A DNA stretch of 64,000 bases from NCBI GenBank assembly GCA_037444825.1, contig JBBILR010000012.1, positions 1 through 64,000 on the forward strand, in the 5' to 3' direction. Position numbers and translations under genes: made by a program. Shown piece by piece: positions 30,849-39,656 of this stretch. Under the pieces are notes generated by a model that searched no databases, had not been told where the DNA came from, and worked only from the letters and a program-made list of their open reading frames with translations. The stretch comes from JBFLVU01 sp037444825 (GTDB lineage Bacteria > Acidobacteriota > UBA4820 > DSQY01). The number at the start of each line of letters is the position of its first letter. Position 1 is the stretch's first letter.

Positions 30849-31781
30849 TCAGGACAGGAGGCCGGCGTCGGTGAAGATCCGCCGGCCTTCGGCCAGCAGG
30901 TCCCGCACCTCCGGCACCTGGAAACCCAGCCGCTCCTCCGGGAGGTCGTCGCGCCCGACGAGGACCCTTCGGGCCAATCCGCCCAGGAAGGCCCCGTCGG
31001 CCATCCACCCCCTCTCCATCGCCTCGAGGGCGGACAGAAGCTCCTCCCGGTTTTCGGGCCCCGCGAAGGCGGCGGCCTTGGCCAGCAGCCGCAGGTTCTC
31101 GGTGCCGTAGTCGTTGCCGAAGGAGCCCACCGGCGGCCAGAGGACGGCGGCGTAAAGGTCCGTCAAGATGCGGCGCCGCAGACCGTCCTCGGGGACAAGG
31201 TCCCGGGCGCAGGAGAGGGCCAGTTCCTCCAGGCAGAGGGCGCGGTGGGCCTCGCCCTGGGGCCCCTCCCCGGGCGGCGCGGCCGGGCAGTCCCCCTCGG
31301 CGTAAGGGTGGCTCAGCAGAGCGGCTCCCAGAAGGTACCGGGGCAGGAGGGGATCTCCCCCCCGCCGGGTCATCCACGACCCCACGTACTGCGGAAAGGG
31401 GTCGGGGGGGGAGGCCACCATGGCCATGACGTGGCCGGGAACGCGAAGGACGAAGGAGAAGGGGGGACCGTCCTCCCGGGGAACGTGGACCCCGGGGCCG
31501 CAGGCCTCCAGGGCGCCGTCCACCCAGAAGACCGGAAGGCCGAGGCGGCTCCAGAAGCGGAGGAGCCAAAGCCCCAGGTAGACCCCGGAGGCGGCGGCGA
31601 AATCCCGCACCTCCTCCGGAGGGGCTTCCTCCCCCAGATGGGGGGCCAGCAGGTGGTCCAGGACGAAGGCGTCGGGGTACTCGCCGGTGAGGGACGCTTT
31701 CCCCCCGGAGCCGGAAGCGACGCGGGCGACGAAGTCGCGGCCGATGGCGACGGCGGTTTCGAGGTCGATGGGCCGGGTCAC
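30849..31781 (-). CDS. Hypothetical protein
   Basis: A 310-residue protein I do not recognise. It is soluble, rich in Leu, Ala, Pro and Gly, with a mostly helical pattern, a few aromatic clusters (GLWLLRFWSRLGLPVFWVDGA, near residues 70-90) and paired cysteines near residues 93 and 166. There is no signal peptide or obvious catalytic motif. GTG 31781 has GGAAGGA upstream. It lies 33 bases downstream of the PAS-kinase-like gene on the same strand and is probably co-transcribed with it, and it is convergent with the OPT gene (24-base gap). Function unknown. Confidence 0.7.
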   Translation of the reverse strand: MTRPIDLETAVAIGRDFVARVASGSGGKASLTGEYPDAFVLDHLLAPHLGEEAPPEEVRDFAAASGVYLGLWLLRFWSRLGLPVFWVDGALEACGPGVHVPREDGPPFSFVLRVPGHVMAMVASPPDPFPQYVGSWMTRRGGDPLLPRYLLGAALLSHPYAEGDCPAAPPGEGPQGEAHRALCLEELALSCARDLVPEDGLRRRILTDLYAAVLWPPVGSFGNDYGTENLRLLAKAAAFAGPENREELLSALEAMERGWMADGAFLGGLARRVLVGRDDLPEERLGFQVPEVRDLLAEGRRIFTDAGLLS

Positions 31782-31814
31782 GGTTCCTTCCTTTCGCGGT
31801 GGGGGCGAGGCGTC

Positions 31815-34403
31815 TCAGGGCGGGAGGGGAAGGGCCAGGGCGGCCACCGTTCCCCGCCCTTCGGGGCCCGCCTGGATCCACACCCGCCCTCCGTGTTCCT
31901 CGACGATGCGCTGCACGATGGCCAGCCCCAGCCCCGCTCCCTCCTTTCTCGTGGTGACGAAGGGTTCGAAGGCCCGGTCCTTCAGCTCCGGCGGGAAGCC
32001 GGGGCCGGAGTCGGCGACGTAGACGGCCACCTCCCGGGACGTCCTCTCGAAGGAGACGCGCACCGCGGCTCCCGGAGGCGAAGCCCGAAGGGCGTTGTCC
32101 AGGAGATGGGCCAGGGCCTTCACCATCCGCGCCCCCTCCACCCGGGGCAGGGGCCCGCCGGGAAAGGGTCCGATCTCCACCCGCTCCCGGGCGCTCCGGT
32201 GGATGGCCTCCACCGCCCTCAGGGCCTCGACGGCCACCACGTCCAGGCGCCGGGGCTCGCGGAGCTCCGGCGCCCCCCCCTCGGCGAGATCCCGGAGCTC
32301 CTTCACGAGGTCCGAGAGCTTCCGCACCTCGTCGAGGGCCACCTCCACGTAGGGCGCCCCCTCGGGCCACGTCCCGCTCTTCTTTCGGAGGGCCTCCAGC
32401 GTGAGCGCCAGGGCCAGCAGGGGTTCCCGCACCTCCTCCGCCACCCGGCCCGTGAGCTGGCCCGCCGCCTCGAGGCGCCGGTACCGCTCGAGACGGGCCT
32501 CCGCCTCCAGGCGGCCCGTGATGTCCTGGCAGAGGCCGAAGACCTCCACCACACGGCCGTCTTTCACGACGGGGCGCTCCGTCGCCTCGATGGTGAGCAG
32601 GCGCCCGTCCCTGTGGCGGATCTCCCACCGCAGAGGGGGAGGGGCCGCGCCCTTCCGGAAACACTCCTCCGCGATGCGGTCGCTCTCACGGTTCATGGGG
32701 TGGTCGGTGGCGAGAGGGGGGTGGGGTCCCAGAAAGTGCTCCGGGGGGTAGCCCGTCACCGTCTCGATGCTGGGGGAGATGTAGGTGAAGCGCCCTTCGG
32801 CGTCGTGGACGTAAAAGTAGAAGTCGGTGGCGCTCTCCACGATGTGCCGCAATCGGGCCTCGCTCTCGCGGAGCGCCTCCTGCACCCGCTTTCGCTCGGT
32901 CACGTCCCGCGCGATGCCGCAGAGCCCCACCACCCGCCCCTCGGGGTCCCGGAGGGGCACCTTCACGGTATGGAAGTGGTGGAGGCCGTCGGGCAGCAAC
33001 TTCGTCGGTTCCTCGTCCACGGCCTCCCCCGAAAGGACGCGGAGGTCGGACCGCCGGATCCGCTCCGCCGCATCCGGCCCGAAGAGCTCCTCGTCGGTGG
33101 CCCCCAGGAGGCTCTCGAGGGGCCTTCCCAGGAGCCCCGCCATGGCGGGGTTGGCTTGGACGTACCGGAGGGAGGCGTCCTTGATGAAGAGGCAGTCCCG
33201 GGCCCCCTCGAAAAAGGCCCTCAGGCGCCGCTCGGACATCTCCAGGGCCCGGCGGGCCTCGGCCTCTCTCGTGGCGTCCCGCACCGCCACCAGATCCACC
33301 GGCCGCCCCCGGAACCGGGTGCGGGTCCCCAGGCACTCGATGACCAGCGGTTTCCCCTGAAGGTCCCGGGCGGCGTACCGGCAGACCTCGTGGTAGTTCT
33401 CCTCCATGACCCGGCGGAGGTCCTCCACCACCCGGGGCCGATCGGCCTCCTCGATGAAGTCGAGGAAGGAGCGGTGTCCCAGGTCCGCCAGGGAGGAGAG
33501 GCCGAACATCCGCAGCAGGGCCGGGTTGGCCTGGAGGACCTCGGGGCCCTCCGCCGAAATCACGGCGATGCCCTCCATCACGTTCTCGAAGATGGCCCGG
33601 AAGGCCTCCTCGCTCTCCCGAAGGGCGGCCTCGGAGGCCTTCCGCTCGGAGACGTCGCGGACCGTCAGGATGGCCAGCCGGCCCCGGTCCACGTAGGTGA
33701 GGGTGATCTGCTCGAAGAAGGTCTCGCCGGACGCCTTGCGTCCCTGGAGCTCCCCCGACCAGTACCCCATCTTGCGGAGCTTGGGGAAGATCTCCTCCTG
33801 GATCCGCCGGACCTGGTCGGGAGGATAGAGGTCCATCCACCGGCCGTCCAGGATGTCCACCGGCGCGTCGAAGCCGTGGAGGCGGGCGAAGGAGGGGTTG
33901 GTGTAGAGGAACCGGCCCGAAAGTTCCAGGAGGGCCAGGCCCTCGACGGTTGCGTCCAGGGCCTTGTACAGGGTGAGCAGCTCCTGTTCCTGCGACTTCC
34001 GCTCGGTGATCTCCCGCCTCAGCAGAAGGAGCCGGGCCCCCGCCGCCGGCTGGGGGAGGCGGGAAGCGTCCACCCGGAGCCAGGCCGGGCTCTCCTCGAG
34101 CACCGCCGGGTACTCCAGGGTGTACGATTCCTGCCGGCCGGCCAGCATGGCCCGGATGCCCTCCTCCAGAAGGCTGGAGTACGGGTTCCCCGCCCGGTGG
34201 GCCCGATCCAGGGCCTCCAGGTAGTCCTCCCCCGCCCCGACGGACCCCAGGGACGCCCCCTCCGCGTCCCGGCGCTGCCAGGAGGCCCCCACGTGGAGGA
34301 CGCGCCCCTTTTCGTCCAACAGGAGCGCCTCGAGGGAAGGCGCCTCGAGGAGGGCGAAGAGGGCCTGTCCTTCACTGTCCCGGGAACCCTTGGAAATGCT
34401 CAC
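31815..34403 (-). CDS. Multi-PAS sensor with degenerate histidine kinase core
   Basis: An 862-residue cytoplasmic protein without membrane segments. About five PAS or PAS-like domains occupy residues 15-640 (repeated endings such as VRDVSERKASEAAL, ARDVTERKRVQEAL, CQDITGRLEAEARL). The kinase core follows, but where the H-box should read like VAHEIRNPL it reads VAEEVREPL, so the phospho-accepting His is Glu and the conserved Asn is Glu. The ATP-binding domain looks intact (LLDNALRASPPG, DSGPGFP, GAGLGLAIVQRIVEEHGG). It cannot autophosphorylate in the usual way; it may modulate another kinase. GTG 34403 has GAGGAG six bases upstream; ATG 34427 lacks a site. Divergent from the Cys-rich response regulator. 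Confidence 0.88.
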   Translation of the reverse strand: MSISKGSRDSEGQALFALLEAPSLEALLLDEKGRVLHVGASWQRRDAEGASLGSVGAGEDYLEALDRAHRAGNPYSSLLEEGIRAMLAGRQESYTLEYPAVLEESPAWLRVDASRLPQPAAGARLLLLRREITERKSQEQELLTLYKALDATVEGLALLELSGRFLYTNPSFARLHGFDAPVDILDGRWMDLYPPDQVRRIQEEIFPKLRKMGYWSGELQGRKASGETFFEQITLTYVDRGRLAILTVRDVSERKASEAALRESEEAFRAIFENVMEGIAVISAEGPEVLQANPALLRMFGLSSLADLGHRSFLDFIEEADRPRVVEDLRRVMEENYHEVCRYAARDLQGKPLVIECLGTRTRFRGRPVDLVAVRDATREAEARRALEMSERRLRAFFEGARDCLFIKDASLRYVQANPAMAGLLGRPLESLLGATDEELFGPDAAERIRRSDLRVLSGEAVDEEPTKLLPDGLHHFHTVKVPLRDPEGRVVGLCGIARDVTERKRVQEALRESEARLRHIVESATDFYFYVHDAEGRFTYISPSIETVTGYPPEHFLGPHPPLATDHPMNRESDRIAEECFRKGAAPPPLRWEIRHRDGRLLTIEATERPVVKDGRVVEVFGLCQDITGRLEAEARLERYRRLEAAGQLTGRVAEEVREPLLALALTLEALRKKSGTWPEGAPYVEVALDEVRKLSDLVKELRDLAEGGAPELREPRRLDVVAVEALRAVEAIHRSARERVEIGPFPGGPLPRVEGARMVKALAHLLDNALRASPPGAAVRVSFERTSREVAVYVADSGPGFPPELKDRAFEPFVTTRKEGAGLGLAIVQRIVEEHGGRVWIQAGPEGRGTVAALALPLPP

Positions 34404-34467
34404 GCCGCGCTCCTCGAGCCCCGCCATCGGTGCGGCCCGCGCCGATCCTTCGGGGGATGGGGCTGTC

Positions 34468-34476
34468 AGTGTACCA
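34468..34476 (-). promoter_or_regulatory. Extended -10 promoter for the PAS sensor gene
   Basis: The minus strand reads TGGTACACT: a TG-N extension followed by a TACACT -10 box, with no good -35 box. A transcript would start near 34461, about 58 bases before the GTG. Confidence 0.4.
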
Positions 34477-34546
34477 CACCCTAAGGACAGAGGGCGTCCG
34501 AGGGAGCTTCGGGAAAGAAGGGCCCGCTCTCGATCTTGGGCGGCCG

Positions 34547-34663
34547 CCGCTCGCGAGCGGGGTCCTTTCCATCTTGGAACCGGCGGAGCTCGAGCGAACG
34601 GCTGGAGGGGGGAACCCTTTCTCGATTTCGCGAATGCGGGCCAGCGGATTCTCGCTTTCGAGA
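34547..34663. promoter_or_regulatory. Candidate enhancer dyads for the sigma-54 promoter
   Basis: A perfect 14-bp palindrome, CCGCTCGCGAGCGG (34547-34560), and a dyad TCTCG-CTTT-CGAGA (34650-34663) lie about 65-180 bp upstream of the sigma-54 element. Related words (TTTCTCGATTTCGCG, from about 34618) recur between them. This is the distance range where NtrC-type activators bind. Confidence 0.4.
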
Positions 34664-34727
34664 CTCCCCGATGCCCCTCCAGAAAAAAGAGAGCGAGAAA
34701 TCCAGGCTCTTTCCTTTCGCCCCGGTC

Positions 34728-34743
34728 TGGCACGGTTCCTGCT
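34728..34743 (+). promoter_or_regulatory. Sigma-54 promoter of the response regulator operon
   Basis: TGGCACGGTTCCTGCT has GG and GC twelve bases apart and departs from TGGCAC-N5-TTGCT only in the first base of the -12 block. Transcription would start near 34754, just before GGGAGG (34755-34760) and the ATG at 34769, giving a very short leader. Confidence 0.65.
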
Positions 34744-34768
34744 GAAGGGAGAACGGGAGGCACAAGCC

Positions 34769-35461
34769 ATGAAGACCGAGACCTTGACCCAGACCCCGGC
34801 GGCGGAAGCGAAAAGCGAGTCCGGCCGATACGACGTCTTCTGCCCTGACTGCGGGTGCCTCTACGACGCCGTACAGGCGGACTGGTGCGCCTGCATCACC
34901 GACAACCCCACCCTCGTCTGCCCGGAGTGCGGCTCCTGCTTCTGCCACGAGGGCCCCGAGTTCCGGAAGGAGTTCTGGGCGAACGCTCCGGACGCCATGT
35001 TGAGGCGGCGCTTCCAGAGGAAAGACGCCCGGTCCCGGATCGCCCCCCCCATGGAGGAGGGCAACCCCCTGCGTCGGCCCCTGATTCTGGTGGCCGACGA
35101 CGAGCGGGACACCCGCCTCATCGCCTACCACGTCCTGATGGCCCTGGGTTACGGCGTGGTCCTGGCCTCCAACGGCCAGGAGGCCCTGGCCCTGGCCCGG
35201 AAGTACCGGCCGGACTTGGTCCTCACCGACCAAATGATGCCGGGGATGGACGGCAAGCACCTCTGCCTCCGCCTCAAGGAAGACCCGGCCACGAAGCACA
35301 TCCCGGTGATTCTCATGACGGGCCTCTACAAGCGCGAGAGCCAGCGCATCGAGGTCCTCCGGGACTACAAGGCCGACGACTTCCTGATGAAGCCCATCCC
35401 CTTCGAGCGGTTGGGGGAGGTGGTGGAGGGGTGGCTGGCCCCCGTGGCCGCCTCCCGGTGA
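34769..35461 (+). CDS. Response regulator with Cys-rich zinc-ribbon-like N terminus
   Basis: A 230-residue protein in two parts. Residues 25-60 carry nine cysteines in CPDCGC, WCAC and CPECGSCFCH clusters, which should bind one or two zinc ions or an iron-sulfur cluster. From about residue 103 there is a receiver domain: acidic pocket VADDERD, phospho-acceptor Asp in LVLTDQMMPGMDG, Thr in LMTG and Lys in LMKPIPFE. There is no DNA-binding output domain. ATG 34769 has GGGAGG eight bases upstream. It is driven by a sigma-54 promoter and is followed after 42 bases by a kinase and a sigma-54 activator, so it may form a feedback operon with them. The Cys-rich part may sense metal or redox. Confidence 0.88.
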   Translation: MKTETLTQTPAAEAKSESGRYDVFCPDCGCLYDAVQADWCACITDNPTLVCPECGSCFCHEGPEFRKEFWANAPDAMLRRRFQRKDARSRIAPPMEEGNPLRRPLILVADDERDTRLIAYHVLMALGYGVVLASNGQEALALARKYRPDLVLTDQMMPGMDGKHLCLRLKEDPATKHIPVILMTGLYKRESQRIEVLRDYKADDFLMKPIPFERLGEVVEGWLAPVAASR

Positions 35462-35503
35462 GGGGCGTGGTACGCTGGGGAAAGAGAAGGGGGGGGTGAG
35501 GAG

Positions 35504-36991
35504 GTGGACGCGCCGAGGAAGGGCGGTGGCTCCGTTTCGGAAAGGCTGGAAGGGGCTCTGGCGCGGGCGCTCCAGGGGGTCCATTCCCCCGCGGGTCTCG
35601 CCGAAGCCCTGGGGCGCTTTTTCGCCGCTTCCCGAGTCGTCGCGGAGGCCGTTCTCGTCTGGCCCGAATCGGAGGCCGTCTGCCGGGCCTTCTGGGTCCG
35701 TCCGGGCGAGCCCCCCCTTCCCTGGAGCGGTCCCGCCGCCGCCTTCCGGGGCGGACAGGCTCCCCCCTTCCCCGGCCCCCGCGGCCGGGAGGCCCCCTGG
35801 GCCGCGGGAACACCCCTGCGCCTGAACCTGATCCCCGAGGAACCCGAGGGACCCTTCCTCCTCTACCGCCCCTCCGCCGGAACCGAGGAATTCGAGGAGC
35901 GGTGCGGGCCCATCCTGCGAACCGTCGCCGCCCTTTTCAAGCAGAACGCCGTCCTTTCCGCGGGGAAGGCGCAGTGGGAGAAGGCCTTCGACGCCGCCGC
36001 CGAGGTTTTTGTCCTCCACGACCCTTCCGGCCGCATCTTCCGCGCCAACCTGGCCCTGGCCCGCCTCACAAACCTCCCCATTCGACGGTGCGTGGGGGGC
36101 CTCTGCGCCGACCTCCTGCCGGGCCTCTGCACCCCCTTCGACGCCGCCCGGCGGAGCTGGCGCGACCCCGCCTCCGGACGCTTCTTTTCCGTCACCACCC
36201 AGTGGGTCAACCTGGAGGGGGAGGAGGCGGCCCTCCATGTCCTTCGCGACGTCACCGAGGAGCGGAAGATCCAGGCCCTGGAGGCCGAGCACCGGCAGTT
36301 GGAGTTCACGAGGAACCTCCTGCAGGGGGTGGCCCACGAGATCCGCAACCCCGTCTTCGCCGTGCAGACCCTCCTGCAGGCCATGGCCCTGAGGGGGATC
36401 GGAGGGCGGGAGGCCGCGGAGTTCACGGAGAAGGCCCTGGCGGAGATCCAGCGGGTGGATTCGGTGGTCCGCCGGTTCCTCCAGCTGGCTTTCTTGGAGG
36501 ACGGCACGGAACCGGAGCGGGCCCCCCTGGAGGGCCTGGCGGAGGAGGCCTGGCGGGAGGCGGCCCGGGGGCTGGAGCAGGGGGCCCTGCCCCACCTCTC
36601 CCTCTCCCCCGAGGCCCGGCGGGCCTTCGTGAGGGTCCACCGCCGCTCCTTCGTCCTGGCCCTCGCCGAACTCCTCGCCAACGCCGCCTCCTTCTCCCCT
36701 CCCGGGGCCACCGTGCACCTCTCGGCGGTCTGGGAGGACGCCGGCACGCTCCGCATCGAGGTCCGGGACCTGGGGCCCGGCGTCGCGGAGGCGGCGGCGG
36801 GGCGGATCTTCGAGCCCTTCTTCACCACACGCCCGCGGAAGACGGGGCTGGGGCTCACCCTGGCCCGCGCCGCCGTGGAGCGGGAAGGAGGCAGCCTCTC
36901 CCTGGGTACCTGTCCGACCGGTTCCCCCGGCGCCCTCTTTCTGGTACGCTTGCCCGCAGAAGAAACCAACACCGGGGAGAAGGGCCCATGA
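35504..36991 (+). CDS. Histidine kinase of the NtrB type
   Basis: A 495-residue soluble kinase. The first 145 residues form an unassigned, possibly GAF-like sensor region, then a PAS domain (about 155-260, FVLHDPSGRIFRANLALARL), then the kinase: H-box GVAHEIRNPVFAVQTLL, N-box LLANAASFSPPG, G1 DLGPGV and G2 TGLGLTLARAAVEREGG. All key residues are present. The GTG at 35504 has a G-run seven bases upstream; an AGGAG directly abuts it. Its stop overlaps the start of the sigma-54 activator gene by four bases, so the two form a cognate pair. Confidence 0.9.
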   Translation: MDAPRKGGGSVSERLEGALARALQGVHSPAGLAEALGRFFAASRVVAEAVLVWPESEAVCRAFWVRPGEPPLPWSGPAAAFRGGQAPPFPGPRGREAPWAAGTPLRLNLIPEEPEGPFLLYRPSAGTEEFEERCGPILRTVAALFKQNAVLSAGKAQWEKAFDAAAEVFVLHDPSGRIFRANLALARLTNLPIRRCVGGLCADLLPGLCTPFDAARRSWRDPASGRFFSVTTQWVNLEGEEAALHVLRDVTEERKIQALEAEHRQLEFTRNLLQGVAHEIRNPVFAVQTLLQAMALRGIGGREAAEFTEKALAEIQRVDSVVRRFLQLAFLEDGTEPERAPLEGLAEEAWREAARGLEQGALPHLSLSPEARRAFVRVHRRSFVLALAELLANAASFSPPGATVHLSAVWEDAGTLRIEVRDLGPGVAEAAAGRIFEPFFTTRPRKTGLGLTLARAAVEREGGSLSLGTCPTGSPGALFLVRLPAEETNTGEKGP

Positions 36992-38337
36992 AGAAGGTTC
37001 TCCTGGTGGACGACGAGCCGGCCGTCCGCTTCGGTATCTGCCGCTACCTGGAGAGCCAGGGCCTGGAGGTGGCCGAGGCCGCTTCCCTCCAAGAGGCCCG
37101 TTCGGCGCTGGAGCGGGAGGTCTTCGGCTCCATCCTGCTGGACGTGCGCCTGCCCGACGGGTCCGGCATGGACCTTCTGAGGGAGATCCGGCGGCAGGAC
37201 CCCGCCGTCCCCGTGATCCTCATCACCGGCCACGGCACCATCGCCATGGCGGTGGAGGCCATGCGGGAGGGGGCGGACCACTTTCTGACCAAGCCGGTGG
37301 ACCTGAGGGAATTGGAGGTGCTCCTGGCCAAGTCCCTGGAGCTGGGGACGTTGCGCCGGGAGCACCGGGCCCTCAAGGAACGCCCCCGCGTCCTCTCCCC
37401 CTTCCTGGGGAGCTGTCCCGCCATGGCCCGCCTCGTTCCCCTCCTGGAGGCGGCCTGCCGCCACCGGAGCCCCGTCCTCCTTCGCGGGGAGACGGGGACC
37501 GGCAAGGGGCTCCTGGCCCGCCTCATCCACGAGAAAAGCGCCCAGCGGACGGAACCCTTCGTGGAGCTGAACTGCGCCGGCCTCAAGGGGGAGTTCCTGG
37601 AGAGCGAGCTCTTCGGCCACGCCAAGGGGGCCTTCACGGGGGCCGTCCAGGAGAAGGAGGGTCTCCTGGAGCGGGCCCACCGGGGGACCCTCTTCCTGGA
37701 CGAGATCGGCGACATGGACGTCACCGTCCAGAGCAAGTTTCTGAAGGTCCTGGAGGAGAAGCGCTTCCGGCCGCTGGGAAAGGTGGAGGAGAAGGTCTCG
37801 GACTTCCGGCTGATTTGCGCCACCCACCAGGACCTGGAGAAGGCCATCCAGGAGGGGCGCTTCCGGCAGGACCTTTTTTACCGGATCAACACCCTGACCA
37901 TCCTCCTGCCGCCCTTGAGGGAACGTCTCGAGGACTTCGAAGCCATCGTGAACCACCTCCTCGGCTTCATCGCCGGGAGCCGGAAGATCCCTTTCCTCAC
38001 GCCGGAGGCCCTGACCGTCCTCAAGGCCTACCGGTGGCCCGGGAACCTTCGGGAACTCCACAACGTGTTGGAGCGGGCCTTCATCCTCTCCGACGGGAAG
38101 GTTCTGGAAGCCCACCACTTCGCCGGCCTCACCGCCCACTTCGCGCACCACGCCGAAGGCCCCGACGAGGAACCCCAGGCCCTGGACCTCAAATCGGCGG
38201 AGAAGGCCCACATCGCCAAGATCCTCCGCCTGGCCAAGGGCAACGTCCCCGAAGCCGCACGAATCCTGAAGGTCTCCAAGGCGACGTTATACCGGAAGAT
38301 CGCCCAGCACCGCCTTCGGGCGGAAGGGGGGCACTGA
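36988..38337 (+). CDS. Sigma-54-dependent response regulator (NtrC family)
   Basis: A 449-residue enhancer-binding activator with three parts: a receiver (residues 1-120, phospho-acceptor Asp in ILLDVRLPDGSG, Lys in LTKPVD), an AAA+ domain (about 135-370) with Walker A GETGTGKG, the sigma-54-contacting loop GAFTGA, Walker B TLFLDEIGDMD and the RWPGNLRELHNVLERA sensor II region, and a Fis-type helix-turn-helix at the end (NVPEAARILKVSKATLYRKI). All elements needed to remodel sigma-54 polymerase are intact. It is coupled to the kinase gene by an ATGA overlap. Likely targets include its own operon promoter (34728) and perhaps the protease promoter (5138), which is inference. Confidence 0.96.
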   Translation: MKKVLLVDDEPAVRFGICRYLESQGLEVAEAASLQEARSALEREVFGSILLDVRLPDGSGMDLLREIRRQDPAVPVILITGHGTIAMAVEAMREGADHFLTKPVDLRELEVLLAKSLELGTLRREHRALKERPRVLSPFLGSCPAMARLVPLLEAACRHRSPVLLRGETGTGKGLLARLIHEKSAQRTEPFVELNCAGLKGEFLESELFGHAKGAFTGAVQEKEGLLERAHRGTLFLDEIGDMDVTVQSKFLKVLEEKRFRPLGKVEEKVSDFRLICATHQDLEKAIQEGRFRQDLFYRINTLTILLPPLRERLEDFEAIVNHLLGFIAGSRKIPFLTPEALTVLKAYRWPGNLRELHNVLERAFILSDGKVLEAHHFAGLTAHFAHHAEGPDEEPQALDLKSAEKAHIAKILRLAKGNVPEAARILKVSKATLYRKIAQHRLRAEGGH

Positions 38338-38432
38338 GGAAGCGCTTTGGGCTTGCACCCCTGACGCGCAGGGCCTAGGTTTACGGAAGAGACGAACGGG
38401 GAACGGCCCGGTCCCCGGCAAGGAGGGACGCC

Positions 38433-38828
38433 ATGGCCCACAAGATCCTGGTGGTGGACGACGAGAGCGCCACGGCCTTCGGACTCAAGGCGCTCATGGA
38501 AACGGAGGAGGTGAAGGTCCTCACGGCCACCAGCCTCGAAACCGCCAAGCGCATCCTCGAGAACGAAAAGGTGGACGTCCTCCTGACCGACGTCCGCCTC
38601 ACGGGGACGCTGGGGAGCGAGGGGCTCGAACTGCTGGCCTACGTCAAGGCCACCTACCCCGAGACCCGCGTCATCCTCATGACCGGCTACGGGGATCCCG
38701 CGGTCATGGAGAAGGCCCACAAGATGGGCGCCGACTGCTACTTCGAGAAACCGGTGGAACTGGGCAGGCTCTCGGAGACCATCTGGTCCTTCGGCGTGCC
38801 CAACAAGTTGGGAGAAGGCAAGGCGTGA
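38433..38828 (+). CDS. Single-domain response regulator
   Basis: A 131-residue receiver-only protein: acidic pocket VVDDES, phospho-acceptor Asp in VLLTDVRLTG, Thr in LMTG and Lys in YFEKPVE. ATG 38433 has AAGGAGG upstream. It is 95 bases after the sigma-54 activator and overlaps the EAL gene by four bases (GTGA), so it probably controls or is controlled with the c-di-GMP phosphodiesterase. No output domain, so it works by protein contact. Confidence 0.9.
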   Translation: MAHKILVVDDESATAFGLKALMETEEVKVLTATSLETAKRILENEKVDVLLTDVRLTGTLGSEGLELLAYVKATYPETRVILMTGYGDPAVMEKAHKMGADCYFEKPVELGRLSETIWSFGVPNKLGEGKA

Positions 38829-39649
38829 ACGCCGACGACGTCGTCCGGCAACTGATTCGCCGGGGATTCCTCTCCACGGCCTTCCAGCCGATTTACCACC
38901 TCAACTCGGGGAGGATCGTGGGGTACGAGGCCCTCATGCGCGGGCCGACGGACACCCCCCTGGCCAGCCCGGCGCGGATCTTCGGGCCCCAGACGAAGCT
39001 CAGCCGGCAGGTCATCGGCGAGCTGGACGCCGCCTGCGTGGCGGCGGCCTTTCGCTCCGGCCGCATGCTGGTGCCCTACGGCCTCCTCTTCGTCAACGTC
39101 CACATCAGCACCCTCCAAAGGATCCGGGAAGTGGGGGACCACTTCCGAAAGCTCCTGGAATCCAGCGGGGTCCCTCCCCAAGCGGTGGTCATCGAGATCT
39201 CCGAGCGCTCCAGCACGAAAAACCCGCGGGCCCTCAGCCGGATCCTCAGGCTCCTCCGCCGGTACGGCTTCCGCTTCGCCCTGGACGACTTCGGCCTGGC
39301 CTACTCCGGCCTCCAGCACCTCTACTGGTTCGAGCCGGAGTACGTGAAGCTGGACCGGGGGCTCATCCTGGGCATCCAGCGCTCCGCCCGCAAGCAGGCG
39401 CTGGTGGCGGGCTTTTCCAGCATGTGCCGGAGGCTGGGCTGCGAGGTCATCGCCGAGGGCGTGGAGTCCAACGAGGAGGTGGTCACCCTCATGGGGATGG
39501 ACGTCCCCATGGTCCAGGGTTTCCACTTCGGCCGCCCCCAGGCCCCCCTCTTCTGGCTCTCGGAGCGGGAGGTGGCCAACGTTCAGAGGCCCTTCTACCA
39601 GGCCCGGGACCTCACAGGAACGGAACCGGAGGACGAAGGGGTTTCCTGA
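38825..39649 (+). CDS. EAL-domain c-di-GMP phosphodiesterase
   Basis: A 274-residue stand-alone EAL domain. The catalytic set is present: EAL in GYEALMRG, Asn in FVNVHIS, Glu in EISER, the metal-binding DDFG loop (FALDDFGLAYSGL), Lys in VKLDRG, Glu in IAEGVES and Gln in VQGFHFGRP. It should hydrolyse c-di-GMP to pGpG. There is no membrane or sensor part. The GTG start at 38825 overlaps the receiver gene stop, so translation is coupled and the receiver is the likely regulatory partner. It ends seven bases from the convergent DUF4388 gene. Confidence 0.9.
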   Translation: MNADDVVRQLIRRGFLSTAFQPIYHLNSGRIVGYEALMRGPTDTPLASPARIFGPQTKLSRQVIGELDAACVAAAFRSGRMLVPYGLLFVNVHISTLQRIREVGDHFRKLLESSGVPPQAVVIEISERSSTKNPRALSRILRLLRRYGFRFALDDFGLAYSGLQHLYWFEPEYVKLDRGLILGIQRSARKQALVAGFSSMCRRLGCEVIAEGVESNEEVVTLMGMDVPMVQGFHFGRPQAPLFWLSEREVANVQRPFYQARDLTGTEPEDEGVS

Positions 39650-39656
39650 CCCCCCC

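Larger units (their letters stand above)
34404..34768. other. 365-bp divergent regulatory region
   Basis: No gene here. Toward the left is an extended -10 promoter for the PAS sensor; toward the right a sigma-54 promoter for the response regulator operon. Between them are several TCTCG-containing dyads that could bind an enhancer-binding protein. The rest shows nothing I can name. Confidence 0.6.
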
